This document shows positions 1-6,729 of a DNA stretch of 15,444 bases, one piece after another. This DNA is from Alphaproteobacteria bacterium (GTDB lineage Bacteria; Pseudomonadota; Alphaproteobacteria; CACIAM-22H2), in assembly GCA_016869915.1 (NCBI GenBank), contig VGDA01000032.1, forward strand, positions 1 to 15,444, written 5' to 3'. The notes beneath the pieces were generated by a model. It was not told the origin of the DNA and did not search any database. It worked only from the letters and a program-made list of their open reading frames with translations. Every line of letters starts with the position of its first letter. The stretch's first letter is position 1. The position numbers and the translations under genes were made by a program.

Positions 1-2
1 CC

Positions 3-257
3 CAGCGCAAGCCCGCGCCCGGCATGCTGCTCGACGCGATGCGCCGCTTCCGCGTCGCGGGCCATGACGCGACGATGGTCGGGGATTCGCTACGCGACCT
101 CGAGGCGGCGCTCGCCGCGGGCGCGGCGCGCATGCTGGTGCGCACGGGGCATGGCGCTGCCACGCAGGCCGCCGGGTTGCCGCCCGCGCTCATGCCCGTC
201 GCCGTCCACGAGGACCTCGCCGCCGCCGTCGATGCGATCCTGGGGGCGCCGCGGTGA
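3..257 (+). CDS. HAD-family phosphatase, GmhB-like (C-terminal part only)
   Basis: The window opens inside this gene; about 84 C-terminal residues are visible and the frame is open to the left edge. The first residues read QRKPAPGM, matching the RKPxPGM signature of D-glycero-D-manno-heptose 1,7-bisphosphate 7-phosphatase (GmhB) and related HAD-IIIA phosphatases. It is followed by MVGDSLRDLEAALAAGA, the HAD motif IV whose acidic pair coordinates Mg2+. The catalytic DxD motif and the Cys-rich zinc loop expected of GmhB lie upstream and cannot be checked. GmhB acts in the cytoplasm, dephosphorylating heptose bisphosphate for the LPS inner core. A histidinol-phosphate phosphatase or other sugar phosphatase of the same subfamily is possible. 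Its TGA stop overlaps the GTG start of the next gene (GTGA), so the two are probably translationally coupled. Confidence 0.82.
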   Translation, partial: QRKPAPGMLLDAMRRFRVAGHDATMVGDSLRDLEAALAAGAARMLVRTGHGAATQAAGLPPALMPVAVHEDLAAAVDAILGAPR

Positions 258-865
258 GGCTGCCGCGCGGCCGACCGCCATCCTGGGCGCGGCTCTTCGC
301 GCTGCTCGTGACGGTGCCGATCCTCGTCTACCTCGCGGGGCTGCTCTGGTTCGTCGAGCTCATCCCGCGCGAGCCGGGCGACGACGGCAGCCGCACCGAC
401 GCGATCGTCGTGCTGACGGGCGGCGCGGCGCGCGTGGCGACGGGGCTCGAGCTGCTGCGCCAGGGCCGCGCGCGGCGGCTGCTGGTCTCCGGGGTCTATC
501 GCGGCGTCGACGTGCAGGAACTGCTGCGCACGCAGCGCCAATCGCCAGGCGACCTCGAGTGCTGCATCGCGCTCGGCTACGAGGCCGGAACGACCGAGGG
601 CAACGCCATTGAGACGCGCGACTGGACGGCACGGGAGGGCGTGGCGAGCCTGCGCCTGGTCACCGCCTCGTACCATATGCCGCGCAGCCTGCTGGAGTTC
701 AGGCGCGCGATGCCCGGCATGGCGATCGTGCCTCATCCCGTCATCCCGGAGAGCTTCCGCCGCGACGAATGGTGGGCATGGCCCGGCTCGCTGCAGCTTG
801 TCGTCGGCGAGTACCACAAGCTGGTCGCGGCGCTCCTGCGGCCCTATCTCGGTAGCCCGCGATGA
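254..865 (+). CDS. YdcF family protein (DUF218), membrane-anchored
   Basis: This is a 203-residue protein of the DUF218/YdcF (SanA/ElyC-like) family. Members are linked to envelope and peptidoglycan integrity, but the reaction is not established for most of them. Residues about 12-36 form one hydrophobic segment, so the domain is probably exported and anchored at the N-terminus. The DUF218 core begins at about residue 48 with TDAIVVLTGGAARVATGLEL. It continues with LLVSG, then GTTEGNA (112-118), and SYHMPR (139-144), the usual conserved His/Arg region. The start is a GTG at 254 inside the stop region of the upstream phosphatase; the next Met would remove the membrane segment. The stop overlaps the downstream acyltransferase start as ATGA at 862-865. 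The family call is firm; the cellular role is inferred from the LPS and phospholipid neighbours. Confidence 0.87.
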   Translation: MRLPRGRPPSWARLFALLVTVPILVYLAGLLWFVELIPREPGDDGSRTDAIVVLTGGAARVATGLELLRQGRARRLLVSGVYRGVDVQELLRTQRQSPGDLECCIALGYEAGTTEGNAIETRDWTAREGVASLRLVTASYHMPRSLLEFRRAMPGMAIVPHPVIPESFRRDEWWAWPGSLQLVVGEYHKLVAALLRPYLGSPR

Positions 866-1593
866 TCCTGCTCCGCTCCGCCCTGTTCAACCTCGCCTTC
901 TTCGGCTGGACGATCCTGCTGCTGCTCGCCGGGCTGCCGCTGCTGCTCGCGCCGCGCCGCGCGATCCATGCGCTCGGCGCGCGCTGGGCGCGCGGGACGC
1001 TGCTGCTGCTGCGCGCGGTGGTCGGCGTCCGGCTGGAGGTGCGCGGCGCGCTCGCGCCCGGCGCGCGGCTCGTCGCCGCCAAGCACCAGTCCGCGCTCGA
1101 CACGATGCTGTTCTACCTGCTCGCGCACGACGTCGCCTACGTGATGAAGCAGGAACTCGCCGCGATCCCCATCTACGGGCTCTTCGCGCGCCACCAGCGC
1201 ATGATCCTCGTCGATCGCAAGGCCGGCGCCTCGGCGCTGAAGAAGCTCGTCGCTGATGCCGCTGCCGCGCGCGACGAGGGACGCCAGATCGTGATCTTCC
1301 CCCAGGGCACGCGCACGCCGCCCGGCGCCCCGGCCTCCGCGCATCCCTACCAGCCTGGGATCGCGGCGCTCCAGCATGCGCTGCGCATGCCGACCACGCC
1401 GGTGGCGCTCAACTCGGGCCTGTGCTGGGGGCGGCGCAGCTTCCTGAAGCGGCCCGGGCGCATCGTCGTCGAGTTCCTGCCTGAGATCCCGGCCGGGCTG
1501 CAGCGCGCGGAGTTCATGCGCCGGCTGGAGGAGGCGATCGAGTCGGCGACGACGCGGCTCGAGCGCGAGGCAGGGGACGCGGCGAGCCCATGA
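862..1593 (+). CDS. 1-acyl-sn-glycerol-3-phosphate acyltransferase family (PlsC-like)
   Basis: This 243-residue protein belongs to the PlsC/LPLAT acyltransferase superfamily, which transfers an acyl group to lysophosphatidic acid at the inner membrane to make phosphatidic acid. A hydrophobic N-terminal segment (about residues 8-30) should anchor it. Catalytic motif I is HQSALD, with His75 and Asp80 in the HX4D arrangement. Motif III is FPQGTR at 146-151, where the textbook form is FPEGTR. A late motif, MPTTPVALNSG, corresponds to the usual VPVALNSG region. Length is normal for the family. The ATG overlaps the stop of the YdcF gene by 4 nt and no clear Shine-Dalgarno sequence precedes it, so translational coupling is likely. 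Other acyl acceptors, such as lysophospholipids or lipid A precursors, cannot be excluded from sequence alone. Confidence 0.9.
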   Translation: MILLRSALFNLAFFGWTILLLLAGLPLLLAPRRAIHALGARWARGTLLLLRAVVGVRLEVRGALAPGARLVAAKHQSALDTMLFYLLAHDVAYVMKQELAAIPIYGLFARHQRMILVDRKAGASALKKLVADAAAARDEGRQIVIFPQGTRTPPGAPASAHPYQPGIAALQHALRMPTTPVALNSGLCWGRRSFLKRPGRIVVEFLPEIPAGLQRAEFMRRLEEAIESATTRLEREAGDAASP

Positions 1594-1611
1594 CGCGCCG
1601 CGCGCGGCGCG
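1594..1611. repeat. 18-bp perfect GC palindrome directly after plsC-like stop
   Basis: The bases immediately after the TGA at 1591-1593 form a perfect palindrome, CGCGCCGCGCGCGGCGCG. Its transcript could fold into a very stable GC hairpin. There is no T-tract after it, so it is not a canonical intrinsic terminator. It could act as a Rho-linked or RNA-stabilising 3' hairpin separating the envelope operon from nrdJ. In DNA this GC-rich some palindromes occur by chance. Confidence 0.4.
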
Positions 1612-1680
1612 CGGCGGGGGCATCGGGCTGGCGAGGTCGGGGGCGGCGGAGGGGACTTCCGCCGAAACGAAGCAGGAACA

Positions 1681-1709
1681 TTGGCGCCGCGCCCCCGGGC
1701 GCCTATAGT
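1681..1709 (+). promoter_or_regulatory. Sigma70-type promoter of nrdJ
   Basis: A -35 element TTGGCG (1681-1686; 4 of 6 to TTGACA) and a -10 element TATAGT (1704-1709; 5 of 6 to TATAAT) are separated by exactly 17 bp. TATAGT stands out in this GC-rich region. Transcription would begin near 1716, leaving a short leader of roughly 20 bases before nrdJ. The spacer holds GCGCCC-CC-GGGCGC (1689-1702) and is also flanked by two GGCGCC copies (1683-1688 and 1698-1703), a possible operator. No NrdR box and no cobalamin riboswitch were recognised between 1594 and 1732. Confidence 0.6.
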
Positions 1710-1726
1710 CCCCGGCCCTCCCGAGC

Positions 1727-1730
1727 AGGA
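1727..1730 (+). promoter_or_regulatory. Shine-Dalgarno AGGA deciding the nrdJ start
   Basis: AGGA lies 2 nt before the ATG at 1733 but 8 nt before a second in-frame ATG at 1739. The normal spacing favours 1739, which would shorten the protein by two residues (MTM to M). Confidence 0.5.
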
Positions 1731-1732
1731 CG

Positions 1733-4165
1733 ATGACCATGCAGCCAGTTTCCGCGATCTCCCAGCAGATCTGGGACATGAAGTACCGCTTCAAGGACGA
1801 GCGCGGGCAGCCCGTCGATCGCGACATCCCCGACACGTGGCGGCGCATCGCGGACGCGCTCGCCGGGGCCGAGGCGCCCGAGGCGCGCGCGCGCTGGGCG
1901 GACGCGTTCCACGGCGCGCTCGAGGGCTTCAAGTTCATCCCCGCGGGCCGCATCGTCGCCGGCGCCGGCACCAGCCGCCACGTCACGCTCTTCAACTGCT
2001 TCGTGATGGGCACGATCCCCGACGACATGGCGGGGATCTTCTCGCACCTGCGCGAGGCCGCGCTGACGATGCAGCAGGGCGGCGGCATCGGCTACGACTT
2101 CTCGACGCTGCGCCCCAAGGGCGCGCCGGTGAAAGGCGTCGGCGCCGACGCCTCCGGCCCGCTCAGCTTCATGGACGTGTGGGACGCGATGTGCCGCACG
2201 ATCATGTCCGCCGGCCATCGCCGCGGCGCGATGATGGCGACGCTCGCCTGCGACCACCCGGACATCGAGGCCTTCATCGACGCCAAGCGCCAGCCCGGCC
2301 GGCTGCGCATGTTCAACCTCTCGGTGCTCGTGACCGACGCCTTCATGGACGCGGTGCGCGAGGACGCGCCCTGGCAGCTGCGCTTCGGCGACACGGTCCA
2401 CCGCACGCTGCGCGCGCGCGAGCTCTGGGACCGCATCATGCGCTCGACCTACGCCTACGCCGAGCCGGGCGTGATCTTCATCGACCGCATCAACCGCCGG
2501 AACCGGCTGCACTACTGCGAGGACATCCGCGCCACCAATCCCTGCGGCGAGCAGCCCCTGCCGCCCTACGGCGCCTGCCTCCTCGGCTCGGTCAACCTCG
2601 CCGCCCTGGTCAAGGCGCCGTTCACGCCGGAGGCCGCGCTCGACGAGGCGGAGCTCGACCGCATCCTGCCGCTCGCCGTGCGCATGCTCGACAACGTCAC
2701 CGACGTCTCGCGCTTCCCGCTGGAGGCGCAGCGCGACGAGGCGAAGGCCAAGCGGCGCATCGGGCTCGGCATCACCGGCCTCGCCGACGCGCTGATCATG
2801 TGCGGCGTGCGCTACGGCACCGACGCCGCGGTCGCTCTCACCGAGCGCTGGATGGCGCGCATCCGCGACGGCGCCTACATGGCCTCGGTCGAGCTCGCCC
2901 GCGAGAAGGGCCCCTTCCCGCTCTTCGACCGCGACCGCTACCTCGACGGCGAGATCGCGCAGGAGCTGCCGCAGGCGGTGCGCGACGCCATCGCCACGCA
3001 CGGCATCCGCAACGCGCTGCTCACCTCGATCGCGCCGACGGGCACGATCTCGCTGATGGCGGACAACGTGTCCTCCGGCCTCGAGCCGGTGTTCAGCTTC
3101 TCCTACCTGCGCAACGTGCTGATGCCGGACGGCACCCGCAGGACCGAGGAGGTCAGCGACCACGCCTACCGCCTGCACCGCCGCATGTTCGGCGAGAACG
3201 CCGAGCTGCCCGACAGCTTCGTCGACGCGCAGCGCCTGACGCCCGCGGAGCACGTGGTGATGCAGGCCGCGGTGCAGAAATACATCGATGCCTCGATCTC
3301 CAAGACGATCAACGTGCCGGAGGACATCTCGTTCGAGGCCTTCAAGGACGTCTACCAGCAGGCCTACGACCTCGGCTGCAAGGGCTGCACGACCTACCGG
3401 CCCAACGACATCACCGGCGCCGTGCTCGAGACGAAGAAGGACGAGAAGAAGGACGCCGCGCCGGTCCAGCAGGCCCTGCCGCTGGACAAGCCCGCCGCGC
3501 GCCCCGCCGACGCCTTCGAGGCGGGCGGCGTCGTCTACATGACGCGGCCGCTCGACCGGCCCGAGGCGCTGCCCGGCAAGACCTACAAGATCAAGTGGCC
3601 CGACAGCGAGCATGCCCTCTACATCACGCTCAACGACGTGGTGATGGAGGGGCGCCGCCGGCCCTTCGAGGTCTTCATCAACTCCAAGAACATGGAGCAC
3701 TACGCCTGGACCGTGGCGCTGACGCGCATGATCTCGGCGGTGTTCCGCCGCGGCGGCGACGTCTCCTTCGTGGTCGAGGAACTCAAGGCCGTGTTCGACC
3801 CGCGCGGCGGGCAGTGGATGGACGGGCGCTACGTGCCCTCGCTCCTCGCCGCGATCGGCGAGGTCATCGAGCGCCACATGATCGACATCGGCTTCGTGCG
3901 GCCGGGCGGCGCCCTGCCGAGCGATCCCTATGCCGATGTCGGGCTGGTGCCCGCCGACATCGCGGCCGAGGCCGCGCCGGCCGAGATCCAGGCCGTGGGC
4001 ACGCCGCAGGCCACGTCGGGCGCGGCGTCGCGCCCGCGCTTCTCCGCCGTCTCGGGCGGCGCGGCCGCGCGCATGCGCAGCTGCCCCAAGTGCAGCGCGC
4101 CGTCGCTGATCCGACAGGAAGGCTGCGACACCTGCACGAGCTGCGGCTACTCGAAATGCGCCTGA
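1733..4165 (+). CDS. nrdJ: Adenosylcobalamin-dependent (class II) ribonucleotide reductase
   Basis: This is an 810-residue class II ribonucleotide reductase. It uses coenzyme B12 to generate a thiyl radical and reduces ribonucleotides to deoxyribonucleotides in the cytoplasm, independently of oxygen. The catalytic 10-stranded barrel shows FNCF with Cys89 as the first redox cysteine. It is followed by NPCGEQPLPPYGAC, carrying Asn269, radical Cys271, Glu273 and the second redox Cys282, at the same 11-residue Cys-Cys spacing known in Thermotoga NrdJ. PTGTIS follows near residue 436. No N-terminal ATP-cone is present, so overall activity control by dATP may be absent. Residues about 603-721 match the TSCPD domain. 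The tail is a Cys-rich module (C784, C787, C798, C801, C804, C809) ending CGYSKC, the usual shuttle pair with a zinc-ribbon-like part. No intein was seen. The likelier start is the ATG at 1739, two codons later. A DUF3445 gene follows after 19 nt. Confidence 0.95.
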   Translation: MTMQPVSAISQQIWDMKYRFKDERGQPVDRDIPDTWRRIADALAGAEAPEARARWADAFHGALEGFKFIPAGRIVAGAGTSRHVTLFNCFVMGTIPDDMAGIFSHLREAALTMQQGGGIGYDFSTLRPKGAPVKGVGADASGPLSFMDVWDAMCRTIMSAGHRRGAMMATLACDHPDIEAFIDAKRQPGRLRMFNLSVLVTDAFMDAVREDAPWQLRFGDTVHRTLRARELWDRIMRSTYAYAEPGVIFIDRINRRNRLHYCEDIRATNPCGEQPLPPYGACLLGSVNLAALVKAPFTPEAALDEAELDRILPLAVRMLDNVTDVSRFPLEAQRDEAKAKRRIGLGITGLADALIMCGVRYGTDAAVALTERWMARIRDGAYMASVELAREKGPFPLFDRDRYLDGEIAQELPQAVRDAIATHGIRNALLTSIAPTGTISLMADNVSSGLEPVFSFSYLRNVLMPDGTRRTEEVSDHAYRLHRRMFGENAELPDSFVDAQRLTPAEHVVMQAAVQKYIDASISKTINVPEDISFEAFKDVYQQAYDLGCKGCTTYRPNDITGAVLETKKDEKKDAAPVQQALPLDKPAARPADAFEAGGVVYMTRPLDRPEALPGKTYKIKWPDSEHALYITLNDVVMEGRRRPFEVFINSKNMEHYAWTVALTRMISAVFRRGGDVSFVVEELKAVFDPRGGQWMDGRYVPSLLAAIGEVIERHMIDIGFVRPGGALPSDPYADVGLVPADIAAEAAPAEIQAVGTPQATSGAASRPRFSAVSGGAAARMRSCPKCSAPSLIRQEGCDTCTSCGYSKCA

Positions 4166-4184
4166 GCGACGCGGCGGCGGCGCG

Positions 4185-5066
4185 ATGATCGACCCGGCCG
4201 TCTCCGCGCTGCTGGCACAGGCCGCCTCCGGCCCGCACCGGCCGCGCATGGGGCTGGTGGCGATACCGGAGCGCGACTGGATCGTGCTGGGCGACGACCA
4301 GCGCGAGAAGCTGGTGCTCAAGCGCCGGCTTCTCGCCGAGCGCCATGGCGAGGTCTTCGCCGCGATGCCGGGCACGGAGGCGGCGGGCGAGGAGGTCGCG
4401 CAGCTCCTCTTCGACCACCTGCCGCGTCGCTTCCCGACGCGCTACCCGCGCATGGGCACGATGTTCGCGATCGCCGCGACGTCGGAGCTCGTGGGCATGA
4501 GCAGCCCGTCGATGCATCCGCTCGACCTCGCCGGGCGCCTCGTGCCGGACGACCTCTGCCTCGTGCAGGAGGACGCGGAGGGCGTGCCGCGCCTCGTCGC
4601 GGCCTCGCTGTGCTTCCCCTCGCGCTGGCGGCTCGGCGAGAAGCTCGGCAGCCCGCTCGCGGAGATCCACGGCCCCGTGCCCGACTACGGCAAGGCGCTG
4701 GCCGCGCCGGTCGACCGCTTCTTCGGCGCGCTCGCGGACGGACGCATCGTCGAGCGCTGGAACTGGACGATCCACGACCGGCCGGACCTGTTCCAGCCGC
4801 AATCCCCGCGCAGGCACGCCGTGCCGCCCGAGCGCTTCGCCGACGGGCTCTTCCTGCGCAACGAGCGCCAGACCCTGCGCCGCCTGCCGCGCAGCCGCGC
4901 GATCCTCTTCGCGATCGACACGCGCGTCACGCGGCTGGGCGACGTGCCGCCGGCCGACGCGCGCAACCTCGCCGCCGCCATCCGCCACCTTCCCGACGGC
5001 GAGCTCGCCTACAAGGGCATCGCCGCGATCGCCGCCCCGCTGGGGGAGTGGCTCGCCGCGCGCTAG
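4185..5066 (+). CDS. DUF3445 / heme-dependent oxidative N-demethylase-like protein
   Basis: This 293-residue protein matches the DUF3445 family, whose characterised relatives are alpha subunits of heme-dependent oxidative N-demethylases that remove methyl groups from small amines. Recognisable stretches are LVPDDLCLVQED, then AASLCFPSRWRLGEKLGSPL followed by IHGPVPDY, then ERWNWTIHDRPDLFQP, and NERQTLRRLPRSRAILFAIDT. The protein is cytoplasmic, with no signal peptide or membrane segment. The known enzyme also needs further subunits for electron transfer and cofactor handling; none lies nearby. Its substrate here is therefore unknown and the product name is a family-level statement. The start follows nrdJ by only 19 nt without a promoter or clear ribosome site, so it is probably read as part of the nrdJ transcript. 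Its stop shares the CTAG at 5063-5066 with the convergent ChaC gene. Confidence 0.85.
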   Translation: MIDPAVSALLAQAASGPHRPRMGLVAIPERDWIVLGDDQREKLVLKRRLLAERHGEVFAAMPGTEAAGEEVAQLLFDHLPRRFPTRYPRMGTMFAIAATSELVGMSSPSMHPLDLAGRLVPDDLCLVQEDAEGVPRLVAASLCFPSRWRLGEKLGSPLAEIHGPVPDYGKALAAPVDRFFGALADGRIVERWNWTIHDRPDLFQPQSPRRHAVPPERFADGLFLRNERQTLRRLPRSRAILFAIDTRVTRLGDVPPADARNLAAAIRHLPDGELAYKGIAAIAAPLGEWLAAR

Positions 5067-5632
5067 CCGCCGGGCCGTCCCTCGCCGCCGCGCACCGCGG
5101 CAAGCAGTTCGTGGAGCCTGCGGTCGGGGATGCCGAGCTGGTCGAGCCGGCGCACGGTGTTCTCGAGATAGGCGCTGCATGCGCCGCGCCTGCCATGCGC
5201 GCCGCGGATGATCTCCGCCATGCGCGCGATCCCGAGCTTGCCCGCGTAGCTGCGATGCGCGCGGTCGATCACGAAGCCGCGCGCATGCACGACGCGCCCG
5301 CCGACGCGCAGGCGCAGCACGCGGCAGGCATAGGCGTCGTCCAGCATCTCGCGCTCCCAGAGATAGGCCCAGGCGGCGGCCACGCGCGGGGCGGCGATGC
5401 GATAGGCGATGCCGCGGCAGGCGCCGCCGCGGTCCAGGCCGAGGACGAGGCCGGGGCGCTCGGGCGTGCCGCGATAGTGCGTGGAGTAGAGGCAGAAGGC
5501 GCGGTGGTAGCCGCGCAGCAGCGCGGGCCGCGCCTCCTCGAAGGGGAAGCCCGGATCCCATGTCAGGGACCCGTAGGCGAAGACCCAGAGGTCCTTGCCC
5601 CGTGCGGGGGGTCGCGAGAGGTCTTCGGTCAT
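5063..5632 (-). CDS. Gamma-glutamylcyclotransferase, ChaC type
   Basis: This 189-residue protein of the ChaC/GGCT fold is expected to cleave glutathione in the cytoplasm into 5-oxoproline and Cys-Gly. The N-terminal strand carries the substrate-loop motif FAYGSL (YGSL at 20-23). It is followed by the typical ChaC phrase RGYHRAFCLYSTHYRGTPERPG and then GLVLGL. YLWERE (90-95) places Glu95 at the position of the family's catalytic glutamate. The length is normal. The ATG at 5632 is preferred because the homologous region starts a few residues later and the upstream frame gives no family sequence. The gene lies 77 nt downstream of the transporter on the same strand. A weak promoter-like pair sits in that gap on the minus strand: TTGCAT (5690-5685), a 16-bp spacer, then TATGGT (5668-5663). 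Its stop overlaps that of the convergent DUF3445 gene. Confidence 0.92.
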   Translation of the reverse strand: MTEDLSRPPARGKDLWVFAYGSLTWDPGFPFEEARPALLRGYHRAFCLYSTHYRGTPERPGLVLGLDRGGACRGIAYRIAAPRVAAAWAYLWEREMLDDAYACRVLRLRVGGRVVHARGFVIDRAHRSYAGKLGIARMAEIIRGAHGRRGACSAYLENTVRRLDQLGIPDRRLHELLAAVRGGEGRPGG

Positions 5633-5709
5633 GCGCTGCTGCGTCGGCGTTGGGGGCCGCCGACCATAGCCGCCCCGCGCGGCCATGCAATCCCGCGGCG
5701 GTCGGTCGC

Positions 5710-6564
5710 TCAGCGCCGGCGCAGGTTCAGCAGGTTGCCCGCGAGGATGAGCAGCACGCCGACGACCGTCATCGCGTCTACCCGCTCGCCATAGATGGCC
5801 CAGCCGGCCAGCGCGGTCAGCGGCACGCGCAGGAAGTCCATGGGGACGAGCACGGTCGCCGGCGCGTGCTGCATGGCCCGCGCGAAGCAGTAGTGCGAGT
5901 AGACGCCGCAGAACGCCACCACCGCGACCCAGCCCCAGGCGGCCGGCGTCGGCCAGGCCCAGACATGCAGCGCGGGCAGCAGGCCGATCACGCTCTGCAC
6001 GACCAGCATCCAGACGCTGATCTTGATCGCGGCATCGGTGCGCGTGAGCGACTTCACCAGCACGACCGAGGCCGCGAAGCCGAAGGCCGAGGCGAGCGCG
6101 ACCAGCTGGCCGGGCTCGATCGTGGTCGCGGAGGGCCGCACGATCGCCACGACCCCGGCGAGGCCCAGCGCGATCGCGACCCATTTCCCGCGGTCCATGC
6201 GCTCGCCGAGCAGCGCGACCGCGAGCACGGCCGACCAGATCGGCATCGTGAACTCGATCGCGACGACCTGCGCGAGCGGGATCATCAGCAGCGCGGCGAA
6301 CCAGCAATACTGCGCGCCGAAATGCACGACGTTGCGAAGGACATGCTGGCCCGGCCGCGCCGTGCCCATCGCCCGCCAGCCACCGGAGGCGTGGACCAGC
6401 GGCCAGACCATCGCGAAGCCGATCAGCGATCGCAGCTCCATGACCTGAAAGACATGGAGCCCGCGCAGCGCCTCGCGTCCAGCGATGGCGATCACGAGCA
6501 TCAGCGACAGCCACCCCGACATCCAGAGCGCGGCGCGGGAAGGCGAGGTGGGCTGGGCGTCCAT
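5710..6564 (-). CDS. DMT superfamily transporter (EamA domains)
   Basis: This 284-residue integral membrane protein has about ten hydrophobic helices arranged as two EamA repeats, the layout of drug/metabolite transporters. The first repeat ends with the segments around PLAQVVAIEFTMPIWSAVLA and ALLGERMDRGKW. The second repeats the pattern with APATVLVPMDFLRVPLTALA and AIYGERVDAMT. The paired GER motifs are typical. Substrate cannot be told from sequence; family members export amino acids, nucleobases or drugs. The start is uncertain. ATG 6564 has no Shine-Dalgarno sequence. ATG 6630 has GAGAGG a few bases upstream and would add 22 residues, but those codons have a noticeably lower G/C third position than the gene body. 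It is divergent from the DUF2817 gene and upstream of chaC. Confidence 0.9.
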   Translation of the reverse strand: MDAQPTSPSRAALWMSGWLSLMLVIAIAGREALRGLHVFQVMELRSLIGFAMVWPLVHASGGWRAMGTARPGQHVLRNVVHFGAQYCWFAALLMIPLAQVVAIEFTMPIWSAVLAVALLGERMDRGKWVAIALGLAGVVAIVRPSATTIEPGQLVALASAFGFAASVVLVKSLTRTDAAIKISVWMLVVQSVIGLLPALHVWAWPTPAAWGWVAVVAFCGVYSHYCFARAMQHAPATVLVPMDFLRVPLTALAGWAIYGERVDAMTVVGVLLILAGNLLNLRRR

Positions 6565-6634
6565 GGGAGGAAGACTAGCCGAGGGCGGGCCCGCTTGCCC
6601 AAGCGCCTCGCGCGAAGTCCCGTCCGGCATGGAA

Positions 6635-6686
6635 CCCTCTCGAGGGGGAAAATGCGCCGGCTTTCTCCTCTGGAGAGATTTTCCCC
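6635..6686. repeat. Nested inverted repeats in divergent intergenic region
   Basis: The 165-bp gap between the transporter and DUF2817 genes (6565-6729) holds a 9-bp inverted repeat, GGGGAAAAT (6645-6653) and ATTTTCCCC (6678-6686). Inside its loop is TCTCC-TCT-GGAGA (6664-6676), and just upstream is CCCTC-TC-GAGGG (6635-6646). The A/T blocks are conspicuous in DNA this GC-rich. An operator for a regulator of either gene is the simplest reading. No confident -35/-10 pair was found on either strand; TATGCT at 6696-6701 is only a -10 candidate. Confidence 0.5.
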
Positions 6687-6719
6687 GCGCGCCGCTATGC
6701 TTCGCATCGCATCGCGGAT

Positions 6720-6723
6720 GGAG
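6720..6723 (+). promoter_or_regulatory. Shine-Dalgarno GGAG of the DUF2817 gene
   Basis: GGAG lies 6 nt before the ATG at 6730. This supports that start over the non-homologous open sequence upstream. Confidence 0.65.
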
Positions 6724-6729
6724 TGACGC

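Noticed and set aside
1594..1732. Possible cobalamin riboswitch before the B12-dependent nrdJ
   Set aside because: The gap is too short for a full element, and the expected B12-box sequences were not found; a conventional promoter ends about 23 bp before the gene.
844..2088. Antisense open frame over the acyltransferase and the start of nrdJ
   Set aside because: It has composition typical of a shadow frame, crosses two unrelated genes and the nrdJ promoter, and has no recognisable domain.
1703..4375. Very long open frame antisense to nrdJ (and a similar parallel frame 1681-4188 on the plus strand)
   Set aside because: Both are Arg/Ala/His-rich low-complexity translations typical of alternative frames in GC-rich DNA. 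They resemble no family and lie over a confidently identified gene.
5063..6514. A single 483-residue open frame joining chaC with sequence antisense to the middle of the transporter frame
   Set aside because: Only the last 189 codons match a family; the upstream part is an out-of-frame reading of the transporter gene, so this is not a fusion.
6565..6630. Longer transporter start at ATG 6630
   Set aside because: It has a better ribosome site, but the 22 extra codons have reduced G/C third positions and no family similarity. Kept as an alternative, not the main call.
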